Source of the DNA: Thiobacillus sp. UBA2597
Lineage (GTDB): Bacteria > Pseudomonadota > Gammaproteobacteria > Burkholderiales > Thiobacillaceae
Direction of reading: 5' to 3'
Assembly: GCA_002339725.1 (NCBI GenBank)
Contig: DDKN01000060.1
Coordinates: forward strand, 1 to 29,574
Length of the DNA stretch: 29,574 nucleotides
The number at the start of each line of letters is the position of its first letter. The stretch's first letter is position 1. Below, one piece after another: positions 1-11,742 of the stretch. The notes under the pieces were generated by a model. The model did not search any database, was not told the origin of the DNA, and saw only the letters and a list, made by a program, of their open reading frames with translations. Position numbers and translations under genes: made by a program.

Positions 1-505
1 GCAGCGGCGGCAGATTGGCGACCAGGCGCGGCGGTACCGGCTTGTGCAAATGGCGGTGGGCCAGGGCGATCAGCATTGCATGCAGGGCGGCGATGGTGAA
101 CAGGCTGTAGGCCGTCAGCGCCATCAAGAGATGCAGGCGGAACAGCGGCTGCTCGCTGTAGGGAATCATGTGGGCCGCCGGCAGCACCGCGTGCAGCAGG
201 ACGGCAACGCCGGCGAAGGCCAAGACGAAACCGTTCAGACTGGCGATCGGATAGAGCCAGCAGGCCGCGCTGTAGATCAGGACGGTCAGGGCCGCGATGG
301 CGGAGAGCGAACTGGCCAGGCCCAGACTCACCCCGCCCCCACCCAGCACATCCTGCTGCAGCAGCACGAGATGCAGGGCCAGGGGGGCCAATGGCAGCAG
401 CCGGGCCCAAGTCGGGTTGCGTTCACCCGGCCGGCCGGGCCAGAGCCAGACGGCCAGGGCCAGATAGACAACGGCATTCAGCAGATAAAGCGCGACTTCC
501 GGCAT
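1..505 (-). CDS. CcsA/YpjD-like cytochrome c assembly membrane protein (partial)
   Basis: The minus strand is open from an ATG at 505 to the left edge, giving the first 168 residues of a protein that continues outside the window. The translation is a chain of hydrophobic segments (about residues 4-21, 33-50, 60-82, 88-106 and 124-148) separated by very short loops, typical of a polytopic inner-membrane protein. The composition and the position head-to-head with ffh match the CcsA/YpjD-like family of cytochrome c assembly proteins that commonly lies beside ffh in betaproteobacteria. In that family a haem-handling WWD-type motif sits in the C-terminal half, which is not visible here, so haem delivery cannot be confirmed. 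The family call is inference from topology and neighbourhood. The gap to ffh is only 59 bases, so both promoters must lie there or inside coding sequence. Confidence 0.75.
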   Translation of the reverse strand, partial: MPEVALYLLNAVVYLALAVWLWPGRPGERNPTWARLLPLAPLALHLVLLQQDVLGGGGVSLGLASSLSAIAALTVLIYSAACWLYPIASLNGFVLAFAGVAVLLHAVLPAAHMIPYSEQPLFRLHLLMALTAYSLFTIAALHAMLIALAHRHLHKPVPPRLVANLPPL

Positions 506-564
506 AAGGACAGCGGCGAAATTTGTTAGACTTTGCCAGTTTAACGCATCGCCCCCCGCCCAAC

Positions 565-1917
<1,353 letters not shown>

Positions 1918-2000
1918 GCTATTGAAAACAATGGATTTCTGATTTCGCCGGGATGGCGAGACCCCGCCCTACCGGGCAAAACCGCCGACAAAACATAAGC

Positions 2001-2030
2001 TTGCCCAGCCCCCCGGCTTTCGCGTAGAAT
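2001..2030 (+). promoter_or_regulatory. Putative sigma-70 promoter of rpsP-rimM-trmD-rplS
   Basis: TTGCCC at 2001-2006 and TAGAAT at 2025-2030 are separated by 18 bases, a reasonable match to the -35/-10 consensus, about 69 bases before the rpsP start. The gap from 1918 to 2098 otherwise holds no open reading frame or clear terminator that I can support. Assignment is by hexamer match and spacing only. Confidence 0.5.
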
Positions 2031-2098
2031 CCACGGTTTTCCGTTTTCGGTTTGCCGCCTGGTTTGGCGGTAATTTAAACAAAGGTTAGGAACACATC

Positions 2099-2350
2099 AT
2101 GGTCGTGATCCGTCTTGCCCGCGGCGGCGCCAAAGGGCGTCCCTTCTACAACATCGTGGTGGCCGATTCCCGTTGCCGCCGTGACGGCCGCTTCATCGAG
2201 CGCATCGGCTTCTACAACCCGGTCGCTTCCGGCAAGGAAGAAGGTCTGCGCGTCAACAGCGAGCGCCTGGCCTACTGGCAGGGCAACGGCGCCCAGGTCT
2301 CCGACACCGTGGCCCGTCTGGTGCGCAGTGGTCAGGCCAAAGCCGCCTGA
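2099..2350 (+). CDS. rpsP: 30S ribosomal protein bS16
   Basis: This small-subunit protein binds 16S rRNA during 30S assembly. The 83 residues begin MVVIRLARGGAKGRPFYNI and contain DSRCRRDGRFIERIGFYNP, both family signatures, and the length is normal. The start ATG at 2099 has an AAAGGTTAGGA Shine-Dalgarno region 8-18 bases upstream. It opens the conserved rpsP-rimM-trmD-rplS order. The rimM reading frame is open through most of this gene in another phase, but that extension is a shadow and not coding. Confidence 0.97.
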   Translation: MVVIRLARGGAKGRPFYNIVVADSRCRRDGRFIERIGFYNPVASGKEEGLRVNSERLAYWQGNGAQVSDTVARLVRSGQAKAA

Positions 2351-2363
2351 AGACCTGGTCGTA

Positions 2364-2843
2364 ATGGGGCGCATCGCCGCCCCCTACGCAGTACGCGGCT
2401 GGATCAAGGTCCAGCCCTTTACCGAATACCTCGACAGCCTGCTGGACTATCCGGTCTGGCGGCTGGGCAAGCCGACCGGCTGGCAGGAATACCGTGTGCT
2501 TGAGGCCCGGGTGCACAGCAACCATCTGATCGCCCAGCTGGATGGTGTGAACGACCGCAGCCAGGCCGAGGCCCTGCAGGGCCTGGAGATCGCGGTGGCC
2601 CGGGACGAACTGCCCGAGGCCGAGGAAGACGAGTATTACTGGGACGACCTCATCGGCCTCGATGTGGTCAACCTGGACGGGGTGAACCTGGGCAAGGTCA
2701 CCGGCCTCTTGGAAACCGGGGCGCACGACGTGCTCGAGGTCGAAGGTGACAGAAAACGCCTGATCCCGTTCACCGAACCGATCGTGCGGGAGGTCGACCT
2801 GAAGGCCGGTCGCATCCAGGTCGACTGGGGCGCGGACTACTGA
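2364..2843 (+). CDS. rimM: Ribosome maturation factor RimM
   Basis: RimM binds ribosomal protein uS19 and helps fold the 3' domain of 16S rRNA during 30S maturation. The translation shows GRIAAPYAVRGWIKVQPFT at the N-terminus, the RimM N-domain signature. EDEYYWDDLIGL (the YYW..L segment) leads into the PRC-barrel-like C-terminal domain with GKVTGLLETGAHDVL and RLIPF, ending in VDWGADY. Counting from ATG 2364 gives 159 residues, slightly short, because the first beta strand of the family (I-V-L/M-G) is cut. In-frame codons upstream read CTG GTC GTA ATG, so a CTG start at 2355 would restore MVVMG and fit the family better. No ATG, GTG or TTG lies between the rpsP stop and 2364. The distance to rpsP is 13 bases (4 if CTG), so translational coupling is likely. 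The gene is followed after one base by trmD. Confidence 0.93.
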   Translation: MGRIAAPYAVRGWIKVQPFTEYLDSLLDYPVWRLGKPTGWQEYRVLEARVHSNHLIAQLDGVNDRSQAEALQGLEIAVARDELPEAEEDEYYWDDLIGLDVVNLDGVNLGKVTGLLETGAHDVLEVEGDRKRLIPFTEPIVREVDLKAGRIQVDWGADY

Positions 2844-2844
2844 C

Positions 2845-3621
2845 GTGAAACCGCATTACCACGTCGTCACGCTGTTCCCCGAGATGTTCGCGGCGCTGAG
2901 CGGGTTCGGCGTCAGCGGCCGGGCCTTGCGCAAGGGCCTGTGCGACTTGAGGTTGTGGGATCCGCGCGCGTTCACCCAGGACGCCTACCGCACGGTGGAC
3001 GACCGGCCCTTCGGCGGCGGCCCCGGCATGGTGATGCTGGCCGAGCCCCTGGACCTGGCGCTGACCGCGGCCAAGACGGCGCTGCGGGCGGAAGGCGTGA
3101 ACCAGCCGCGCATGGTGTATCTCTCGCCCCAGGGGCGGCGGCTTGACCATGCGCTGGTGTTGGAACTGGCGGCCGAACCGGGCCTGATCCTGCTGGCCGG
3201 CCGCTACGAAGGCATCGACGAGCGGGTGTTCGAGCGCCATGCCATCGAGGAGGTGTCGATCGGCGACTATGTCCTGTCCGGTGGCGAGCTGCCGGCGATG
3301 GTGCTGCTCGACAGCGTGATCCGGCAGCTGCCGGGCGCGCTGGGCGATGCCGATTCGGCCCGGGAGGATTCCTTCGCCGACGGCCTGCTCGACTGCCCGC
3401 ACTACACCCGGCCCGAGGATTACCAGGGGCTGAAGGTGCCGCCGGTGCTGCTCTCGGGCAATCACGCCGAGATCCGGCGCTGGCGTTTGCAGCAGGCGCT
3501 GGGCCGCACCTGGCGGCGCCGGCCGGACCTGCTGCACAAGCGCGGCCTGAGCCGGGAAGAACAGGATTTGCTCGACGAATTTCGGCGAGCGCAGGAAGCA
3601 GGCGGGGCTGACCCGGCCTGA
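2845..3621 (+). CDS. trmD: tRNA (guanine-37-N1)-methyltransferase TrmD
   Basis: TrmD methylates N1 of G37 in tRNAs that read CNN codons, using S-adenosylmethionine, and so prevents +1 frameshifting. The 258 residues match the family length. Visible signatures are HVVTLFPEMF at the N-terminus, the PFGGGPGMVM segment, GRYEGIDERV, and the trefoil-knot cofactor site SIGDYVLSGGELPAMV. The C-terminal region has PHYTRPEDYQGLKVPPVLLSG, also conserved. The start is GTG at 2845, one base after the rimM stop, which implies coupled translation. No better ATG exists upstream. The gene is followed by a 62-base spacer to rplS that holds only the rplS ribosome binding site. Confidence 0.97.
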   Translation: MKPHYHVVTLFPEMFAALSGFGVSGRALRKGLCDLRLWDPRAFTQDAYRTVDDRPFGGGPGMVMLAEPLDLALTAAKTALRAEGVNQPRMVYLSPQGRRLDHALVLELAAEPGLILLAGRYEGIDERVFERHAIEEVSIGDYVLSGGELPAMVLLDSVIRQLPGALGDADSAREDSFADGLLDCPHYTRPEDYQGLKVPPVLLSGNHAEIRRWRLQQALGRTWRRRPDLLHKRGLSREEQDLLDEFRRAQEAGGADPA

Positions 3622-3683
3622 GGAAGAAACGGTGTGCATGTCTTGCGAGACCTCTGGCACCAACAACGTGAAAGGAAGCAGCA

Positions 3684-4052
3684 ATGAACCTGATCGAACA
3701 ACTGGAACAGGAAGAGATCGCCCGCCTGGGCAAAACCCTGCCCGACTTCGCGCCCGGCGACACCGTCGTGGTGCAGGTGAAGGTGAAGGAAGGCAACCGC
3801 GAGCGTCTGCAGGCCTATGAGGGCGTGGTGATCGCCAAGAAGAACCGCGGCCTGAACTCCGCCTTCACCGTGCGCAAGATCTCCGCCGGCGAGGGCGTCG
3901 AGCGCACCTTCCAGACCTACTCCCCGCTGGTCGCCGCGGTCGAGGTCAAGCGCCGCGGCGACGTGCGTCGCGCCAAGCTTTACTTCCTGCGCGAACGTTC
4001 CGGCAAGTCGGCCCGGATCAAGGAAAAGCTTTCGGCCGCCAAGAAGGACTGA
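3684..4052 (+). CDS. rplS: 50S ribosomal protein bL19
   Basis: bL19 lies at the interface between the 30S and 50S subunits. The 122 residues start MNLIEQLEQEEI and carry the family core PGDTVVVQVKVKEGNRERLQAYEGVVIA and the C-terminal GDVRRAKLYFLRERSGKSARIKEKL segment, read here as separate conserved blocks. A good AAAGGAAG Shine-Dalgarno sequence lies about 6 bases before ATG 3684. It is the last gene of the rpsP operon and ends 21 bases before a strong terminator hairpin. Confidence 0.97.
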   Translation: MNLIEQLEQEEIARLGKTLPDFAPGDTVVVQVKVKEGNRERLQAYEGVVIAKKNRGLNSAFTVRKISAGEGVERTFQTYSPLVAAVEVKRRGDVRRAKLYFLRERSGKSARIKEKLSAAKKD

Positions 4053-4072
4053 ACGCCCTTTCGGCCCCGGAC

Positions 4073-4105
4073 AAAAGGCCGCTCCCCGGAGCGGCCTTTT
4101 TCACA
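4073..4105. terminator. Bidirectional intrinsic terminator between rplS and the GGDEF/EAL gene
   Basis: AAAAGGCCGCTC and GAGCGGCCTTTTT form a 12-base-pair stem with a CCCG loop, with a T run on the plus side and, because of the A run on the left arm, also on the minus side. It follows rplS on the plus strand. The minus-strand GGDEF/EAL gene ends at 4101, inside the plus-strand T tract, so the same hairpin probably ends both convergent transcripts. Confidence 0.9.
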
Positions 4106-7100
4106 TTTTTGACGACCTCCGAGTATCACGCGCAGCACCGGCTTGGCAGTCCACCCGCTCACTCGCCGGCAAATGCTGACCTGTCACCCGCATCTGCAGA
4201 GCACACAATCGCATGAGAATCCGGTCCCGCTGCTCCATCAGCTGGGGTAGCCGGGCGCGTGCCTTCTGCACCTGCTTGGTTGCCATCAATTGCAGGATTT
4301 CGTGCCCGATGCGGTGCACCTCTTCGTGGATCGCCTCGATCTCGATGAACTCGGCCAGCCTGCCATAGCGTTGCCATCCTTCGCCGTAATACCAGCTGCC
4401 AAAGCGGCAGTGATGGCTGTCCTCCACCTCGCGCATCTCGAGAAGGTGCGTCTCGCCCTCGACATAGCGGGCGATCTGCTTGATCCAGCGGTAATGCTCG
4501 CTTTGCGCCACCAGCAGCGGGAAGTCGGCGTAATCCCAAGGCACGTCGGCCCAGATCGACCACTGGGGATCGGGTTGGAAGCGATGGCACCAGTCGGCCA
4601 CCTCGGCTGCCGGCATGGGGCGGGCGATGCCATAACCCTGGGCCTGGTCACAGCCAAGGCGCATCAACATCACGCCATGCTCGGGGGTCTCCACCCCTTC
4701 GCCGACCACACGCAGCCGAAAGATCCGGGCCAGGCTGACAATACCCTCGACGATGGCCAGGTCTTCAGCGTTATCGAGCAATTCGCGGATGAAGGTCTGG
4801 TCGATCTTGACCACATCGACGGGCAGGCGCTTGAGATAGGACAGCGATGCATAGCCGGTGCCGAAATCGTCGAGCGCGAAATCGACACCCATCGCGCGGC
4901 AGGCATTGATCACGTCGTGGATGCCGCTTACATTCTCCAAGGCCGCCGATTCCAGGATCTCCAGCTCCAGGCGACCGGGATGCACATCAGGTCGCTGCGC
5001 CAGCTGCCGTCGCAAATCCTCGACAAAACCCGGCCATTGCAATTGCCGCGCCGCGACGTTAACCGAAACCTTGAGGTCCAGGCCTGAGCGCTGCCAGGCC
5101 TGTAACTGATCCAGTGCCCGGCTTAATACCCAACGACCGATTTCAATAATGACTGGGTCGTGCTCCGCTATAGGCAGGAATTTGGCTGGCAGCAGCAGAC
5201 CAAGCGATGGGTGCTGCCAGCGGATCAAAGCCTCAACACCGATCACCCGCCCGGCGCGCATGTCGATCCGGGGCTGATAGTGCAGAAGGAATTCGCCATC
5301 ACGCGCCGCAGAGCGGATACGCTCCAATTCATGCAACCTGGCCTCGACCATGCGATCTTCCCGGCTATCGAATAGTTTGAACCGACCACGCCCGGCGCGC
5401 TTGGCCATATACATCGCCTGGTCGGCGTGGCGGATCAATAGCTCCGGCTCGGCCTGATCCAGCGGATAGAGGCTGACGCCGATGCTGGCCGAGACCGAAA
5501 GCACCAACTCCCCAATCTGGCACGGCACCTCGATCGCCTCGATCAGCCTGGACATCGTTTGCTCCATCTCGTCGACGTCCTTGACATTGGTGATAAGCAT
5601 AACGAACTCGTCCCCACCAAGGCGGGCCACGGTATCTACCCCACGCAGCCTCGCCTTCAGCCGCGCAGCAATCTCGATCAGCAGCTTGTCGCCAATGTGG
5701 TGGCCGTAGTTGTCGTTGATCGGCTTGAAGCCGTCCAAGTCGAGGAAGCACACAGCGAGCAGGTGGCCGGAACGGTCGGCCTGGGCCATGGCCTGCTGCA
5801 GGCGGTCGCCCAGCAACACCCGGTTGGGCAGATGGGTCAGTGCATCGAAATGAGCCAACTGCTCGAGCCTGTCCTGACTCTGGCGCAGAACTGTGACATC
5901 GCTGAAGACCCCGACATAGCGCACGACCTCGCCAGCCGGATTGCGAATGGCCGTGATGTCGAGCAGCTCGACATAGAACTCGCCGCTCTTGCGCCGATTC
6001 CATATCTCGCCCTGCCAGTGTCCGGTCTCGTTGAGCTCTTTCCACATGGCCTGATAGAAGGTGCGCTCGTGCCGGCCTGACTGCAGCATGCGCGGATTGC
6101 GGCCCACGGCCTCCTCGCGGCTGTAACCGGTAACGTGGGAAAAGGCGGTGTTGACTTCAAGAATCCGGCCTTGGGCATCGGTAATCACGATGCCATCGTT
6201 AGAGTGCTCGAATACACTAGCCGCCAAATGCAGTCGCTCCTCTGCCTCGGCCCGGGCCGCCGCCTCGCGTTCCAGCTCATTGGCGTGCCAGCGGATATCG
6301 GCCAATTGTAGCCGGATGACTTGGTTAAGCCGGCGGAAACGGGCAATCAGGAAGAGAGCCAGCAACAAGGCGGCGACCAGGCCGGTAAAGATGGCGGTCT
6401 CGTATTGATGTACCACATCTCCAACGGTAAAGCGTTGTGGCGCATCGTAGGGCGGCTGACGCAGTTCACGCATCAGGTCATGGACCACCTGATAGTCGTC
6501 CGGTATGGTCCAGCCATAATAAGCGCCCTGTCGCGCTGCCGCATCGGTTGGTGCCATCGCGAGCAAGGCCATCGCCACCCGGCCGGCCAACTCGCGATCA
6601 GTGTGGTGGCAGGCAGAAAATGGCCATTCCGGATAGAGCCGAGTTGAAAGGCGCAGGGGAAAATCCGGCCGATACTGAGCATTGAGGATGCGGTAATCAG
6701 CAAGCTGGATCCGGCCTTCGCGGGCCATCTCCTCCAGGATACCGGTGCGGACGAAGCCCGCTTCCGCCCGGCCGGCTGCCACATCCAGAACCACAACGTC
6801 CTGCGGTTCACCGCGGAAATAGATGCTGACGTCACGTTCGGGATCGACCCCGGCCCGTTTCAACTCGGCCGCCTGGGCATGGTAGCCACCCAGCCAGCTC
6901 GACCCCGCGGCGGCAATGCGCCGTCCCTTCAAGTCAGTAAGACTGCGCATCTCGTTATGCCTGGCATGAACCAGGATCACGCCGCCGAATTGATGCAGGG
7001 CATGACCGCCGACCTGATTCACCAGGGTCGCGATGCGCCGTACCCGGTAACCAGTTTCGAGCGCGACATAATGTGAGGGGTTTGTCAGCACGAAATCAAG

Positions 7101-7424
7101 CCTGCCCGCAGCGACGGCCTGGGTGAGGCTTTCGGTGTCGAGCGCTTCAACCCGGAAGCGGTAGCCTGGCCATTGCCGGCTCAGGTACTCGGCGGTGGGC
7201 TGCCAATCTGCATGCGTCTGCTGCGGCGGGCGCAGGGCCAGGACCCCGATGACCACCTCCCGCACAAGCCGTCCCGGCTCGGCGCCGAAGACCGCCGCCG
7301 GCGACGTGCCGAGCAGTAATACGATAGGGAGGACCCTACCGGCATGCCGCCACAGGAAGGAATAAATGGATTGGTTCAAAAAGAAAGTGCCCGATGCGCG
7401 CAAGAATCTGTCTGACAGGGCCAT
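4101..7424 (-). CDS. Multidomain cyclic-di-GMP protein: PhnD-like sensor, PAS, GGDEF, EAL, zinc-binding CZB
   Basis: This predicted inner-membrane signalling protein has 1107 residues from ATG 7424; a TTG directly before it is an alternative. A signal peptide covers about 25-48. Residues 55-330 look like a PhnD/phosphonate-type periplasmic binding domain (LDFVLTNPSHYV, AAAGSSWLGGYHA). A transmembrane helix lies at about 345-362 and a PAS domain at about 400-515 (GIVITDAQGRILEVN). The GGDEF domain has the intact motif at 603-607 and an inhibitory I-site RGVD at 594-597. The EAL domain keeps EAL (731-733), DDFG (852-855) and EGVE (909-912). So both synthesis and hydrolysis of c-di-GMP appear possible. 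The C-terminus is a chemoreceptor zinc-binding (CZB) domain with H977, C1006, H1033 and H1037, spaced almost as in E. coli DgcZ. I infer periplasmic ligand sensing plus cytosolic zinc sensing. It is divergent from the RlmN-like gene by 124 bases. Confidence 0.93.
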   Translation of the reverse strand: MALSDRFLRASGTFFLNQSIYSFLWRHAGRVLPIVLLLGTSPAAVFGAEPGRLVREVVIGVLALRPPQQTHADWQPTAEYLSRQWPGYRFRVEALDTESLTQAVAAGRLDFVLTNPSHYVALETGYRVRRIATLVNQVGGHALHQFGGVILVHARHNEMRSLTDLKGRRIAAAGSSWLGGYHAQAAELKRAGVDPERDVSIYFRGEPQDVVVLDVAAGRAEAGFVRTGILEEMAREGRIQLADYRILNAQYRPDFPLRLSTRLYPEWPFSACHHTDRELAGRVAMALLAMAPTDAAARQGAYYGWTIPDDYQVVHDLMRELRQPPYDAPQRFTVGDVVHQYETAIFTGLVAALLLALFLIARFRRLNQVIRLQLADIRWHANELEREAAARAEAEERLHLAASVFEHSNDGIVITDAQGRILEVNTAFSHVTGYSREEAVGRNPRMLQSGRHERTFYQAMWKELNETGHWQGEIWNRRKSGEFYVELLDITAIRNPAGEVVRYVGVFSDVTVLRQSQDRLEQLAHFDALTHLPNRVLLGDRLQQAMAQADRSGHLLAVCFLDLDGFKPINDNYGHHIGDKLLIEIAARLKARLRGVDTVARLGGDEFVMLITNVKDVDEMEQTMSRLIEAIEVPCQIGELVLSVSASIGVSLYPLDQAEPELLIRHADQAMYMAKRAGRGRFKLFDSREDRMVEARLHELERIRSAARDGEFLLHYQPRIDMRAGRVIGVEALIRWQHPSLGLLLPAKFLPIAEHDPVIIEIGRWVLSRALDQLQAWQRSGLDLKVSVNVAARQLQWPGFVEDLRRQLAQRPDVHPGRLELEILESAALENVSGIHDVINACRAMGVDFALDDFGTGYASLSYLKRLPVDVVKIDQTFIRELLDNAEDLAIVEGIVSLARIFRLRVVGEGVETPEHGVMLMRLGCDQAQGYGIARPMPAAEVADWCHRFQPDPQWSIWADVPWDYADFPLLVAQSEHYRWIKQIARYVEGETHLLEMREVEDSHHCRFGSWYYGEGWQRYGRLAEFIEIEAIHEEVHRIGHEILQLMATKQVQKARARLPQLMEQRDRILMRLCALQMRVTGQHLPASERVDCQAGAARDTRRSSKM

Positions 7425-7548
7425 CAAGCTAGCCGGAAACCAAAGCTACTGAATTGATTAAGCTCAAATTTTTCCCTCGGATAGTAGGAAACACCCAGTC
7501 TCAGAAAGGCAGACGCTGCCACGATCCAGTGCTAGCATTCGCCACTCC

Positions 7549-8589
7549 ATGCGAATCGAACAAATACGCCAGCGCCTGCGCGCCCATGGTGCCAAACTCT
7601 GTCACGAGGCGCGTGTGCTGCGCGCCTGGCTTCAGGCGGGTTCGCTCGACAAGCGCCGGCAAAAGGCCGAGGATTTTTTGCCGCTGGCCCTGCGCCAGGC
7701 CTTGCCCGGCATCACCGGCGAATTGGATGCGCTCGCCCGCCTGCACTCGGAACATCCCGACGCCGACGGCTCCGCCCGCCTGCTGCTTCAATTGCAGGAT
7801 GGCCAGACCGTGGAGGCCGTGCTGCTGCCGCGCGGCGGCCTCTGCGTTTCCAGCCAGGTCGGTTGCGCGGTCGGCTGCCTGTTCTGCATGACCGGCCAGG
7901 GCGGCCTGTTGCGTCAGCTGGGCAGTGCCGAGATCGTGGCCCAGGTGGCGCTGGCGCGCCGGCTCAGGCCGGTGCGCAAGGTGGTCTTCATGGGCATGGG
8001 CGAGCCGGCACACAACCTGGACAACGTGCTGGAGGCGATCGAGTTGCTCGGCACGGCGGGCGGCATCGGCCACAAGAACCTGGTCTTCTCCACGGTTGGC
8101 GACCGGCGCGCTTTCGAGCGCCTGCCACGGGGCCCGGTCAAGCCGGCACTCGCCCTCTCCCTGCACAGCACCGATCCCGACTTGCGCGCCCGCCTGCTGC
8201 CGAAGGCACCCCGCATCGAACCGGCCGAACTGGTCGAACTCGGTGAGCGCTATGCCCGGGCCACGGGCTACCCCATCCAATACCAGTGGACCCTGCTCGA
8301 AGGGATCAACGACAGCGCGACCGAAGTGGCCGGCATTGCCCGCCTGCTCGCCGGCAAATATGCCGTCATGAACCTGATTCCTTACAACAGCGTGCCGGGC
8401 CTGGGCTATCAACGCCCGCCTTGGGCGCGGGCCGCCGAGATGGCGCGCCAGCTGCATCGGCACGGGGTGCTGACCAAGCTGCGCCACTCGGCCGGCCAGG
8501 CGGTCGATGCCGGCTGCGGCCAGCTGCGCGCGCGTGCCGCCCGGGGGCTTGCGCCAGCCGTCGCCTCGCAGCCTTGCAACAGCTTGTAA
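7549..8589 (+). CDS. RlmN/Cfr-family radical SAM RNA methyltransferase
   Basis: The 346-residue protein has the RlmN-family radical SAM cluster motif CAVGCLFC (C106, C110, C113). It also has the preceding conserved C99 in GLCVSSQVGC, the GMGEP motif (149-153), and a C-terminal CGQL with C323, equivalent to the methyl-carrying cysteine. RlmN methylates C2 of A2503 in 23S rRNA and A37 in some tRNAs; Cfr makes 8-methyl-A2503. The sequence departs from typical RlmN: CMTG instead of CSTA/CSTG after the cluster, a short N-terminal domain, and a low-complexity Ala/Arg-rich tail. The usual rlmN neighbours (ndk, pilF-like, ispG) are absent. It may therefore be a paralogue with a different target, and I give no symbol. 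No Shine-Dalgarno sequence is evident before ATG 7549. Confidence 0.88.
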   Translation: MRIEQIRQRLRAHGAKLCHEARVLRAWLQAGSLDKRRQKAEDFLPLALRQALPGITGELDALARLHSEHPDADGSARLLLQLQDGQTVEAVLLPRGGLCVSSQVGCAVGCLFCMTGQGGLLRQLGSAEIVAQVALARRLRPVRKVVFMGMGEPAHNLDNVLEAIELLGTAGGIGHKNLVFSTVGDRRAFERLPRGPVKPALALSLHSTDPDLRARLLPKAPRIEPAELVELGERYARATGYPIQYQWTLLEGINDSATEVAGIARLLAGKYAVMNLIPYNSVPGLGYQRPPWARAAEMARQLHRHGVLTKLRHSAGQAVDAGCGQLRARAARGLAPAVASQPCNSL

Positions 8590-8700
8590 CAACTCGATGC
8601 GATTGGGCGCAGTTTCGACATGGCGGCGAAACGCCCGGCCTCGATCATGGCCTCATCGCCCAGCGCGATGAACCTTTCGTCCAACCCACAGGAGTCCGCC

Positions 8701-9003
8701 ATGAAAAATCGTATCGCACTCGTACTGCTCGCCAGTGCCGCCTTCGGCAGCCCGGTCTTCGCCGACAACATCGCCGCAGCGGACCCGGCCCCGCACGCCG
8801 GACAGGCCCTGGGCCAGGAACAACGCCAGACCCTGCGTGAGCAGCAGCGTCAGGCCCAAGCCGGGATATCGGCCGAGGAGCGGGCCGCCCTGCGCCAGGC
8901 GCGGCAAGCCAGGATGGAAAAGCATCAGGCGCAACACCGTCACAGGGAGATGCGCCATGAGCATCGGCATGGCGCCGGCCCCCGCACGGGACGCGGCAGC
9001 TGA
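8701..9003 (+). CDS. Small secreted Gln/Arg/His-rich protein, function unknown
   Basis: I do not recognise this gene as a named family. The 100-residue product starts with a clear Sec signal peptide: positive MKNR, a hydrophobic core, and a probable cut after SPVFA at residue 22. The mature part of about 78 residues is strongly hydrophilic, rich in Gln, Arg, Ala and His. It has probable amphipathic helix (LREQQRQAQAGISAEERAALRQARQ) and a histidine-rich tail (HQAQHRHREMRHEHRHG region, about residues 79-92). That tail could bind metal, and the overall style recalls small periplasmic Spy/CpxP-like proteins, but no LTxxQ motif is present. I chose ATG 8701 because AGGAG lies 7 bases upstream and the signal peptide begins there. 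The 111-base gap after the RlmN-like gene suggests its own promoter. A terminator follows directly. Confidence 0.75.
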   Translation: MKNRIALVLLASAAFGSPVFADNIAAADPAPHAGQALGQEQRQTLREQQRQAQAGISAEERAALRQARQARMEKHQAQHRHREMRHEHRHGAGPRTGRGS

Positions 9004-9017
9004 GCCCCGCTCAGGCG

Positions 9018-9050
9018 AAAAAAAGGCCGCCAGTCTGGCGGCCTTTTGCT
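9018..9050 (+). terminator. Intrinsic terminator after the small secreted protein gene
   Basis: AAAAGGCCGCCA and TGGCGGCCTTTT form a perfect 12-base-pair stem with a GTC loop, ending in a T run. It lies 15 bases after the plus-strand stop at 9003. Its A-rich left arm lets it also end minus-strand transcripts that read through the tRNA gene after rpoD. Confidence 0.88.
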
Positions 9051-9051
9051 T

Positions 9052-9128
9052 TGGTGGGCCCGCTGGGGCTCGAACCCAGGACCAAAGGATTATGAGTCCT
9101 CTGCTCTAACCGACTGAGCTACAGGCCC
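9052..9128 (-). tRNA. tRNA with CAU anticodon, probably tRNA-Ile2 (k2CAU)
   Basis: The minus strand folds as a full 77-base tRNA with encoded CCA: a seven-pair acceptor stem (GGGCCTG with CGGGCCC, one G-U pair), the D arm TAGCTCAG...GAGC, the anticodon loop CTCATAA (anticodon read from 9092-9094), and the T arm CTGGG TTCGAGC CCCAG. CAU occurs in initiator Met, elongator Met and the minor Ile tRNA that TilS modifies. C4-G69, C5-G68 and the G27-U43 wobble resemble E. coli tRNA-Ile2 more than elongator Met, and the initiator features are absent. I therefore favour Ile2, with elongator Met as the alternative. It lies 20 bases after the rpoD stop and may be cotranscribed. Confidence 0.92.
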
Positions 9129-9148
9129 GGCAGGCAAGCCCGCGCGGC

Positions 9149-11698
<2,550 letters not shown>

Positions 11699-11742
11699 GG
11701 TCTCAATGCCCTCCGAACACAATCAAAACTAAAAAGTCGATC

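Noticed and set aside
1921..1932. ATTG-AAAA-CAAT palindrome after ffh as a terminator
   Set aside because: The four-base stem is too weak and no T run follows it.
2115..2363. N-terminal extension of the rimM frame through rpsP
   Set aside because: The frame is open only by chance within rpsP; the conserved RimM sequence begins at about 2355-2364.
9052..9128. tRNA as a genomic-island insertion point
   Set aside because: Both sides hold ordinary genes and terminators; no partial tRNA repeat or integrase is present in the window.
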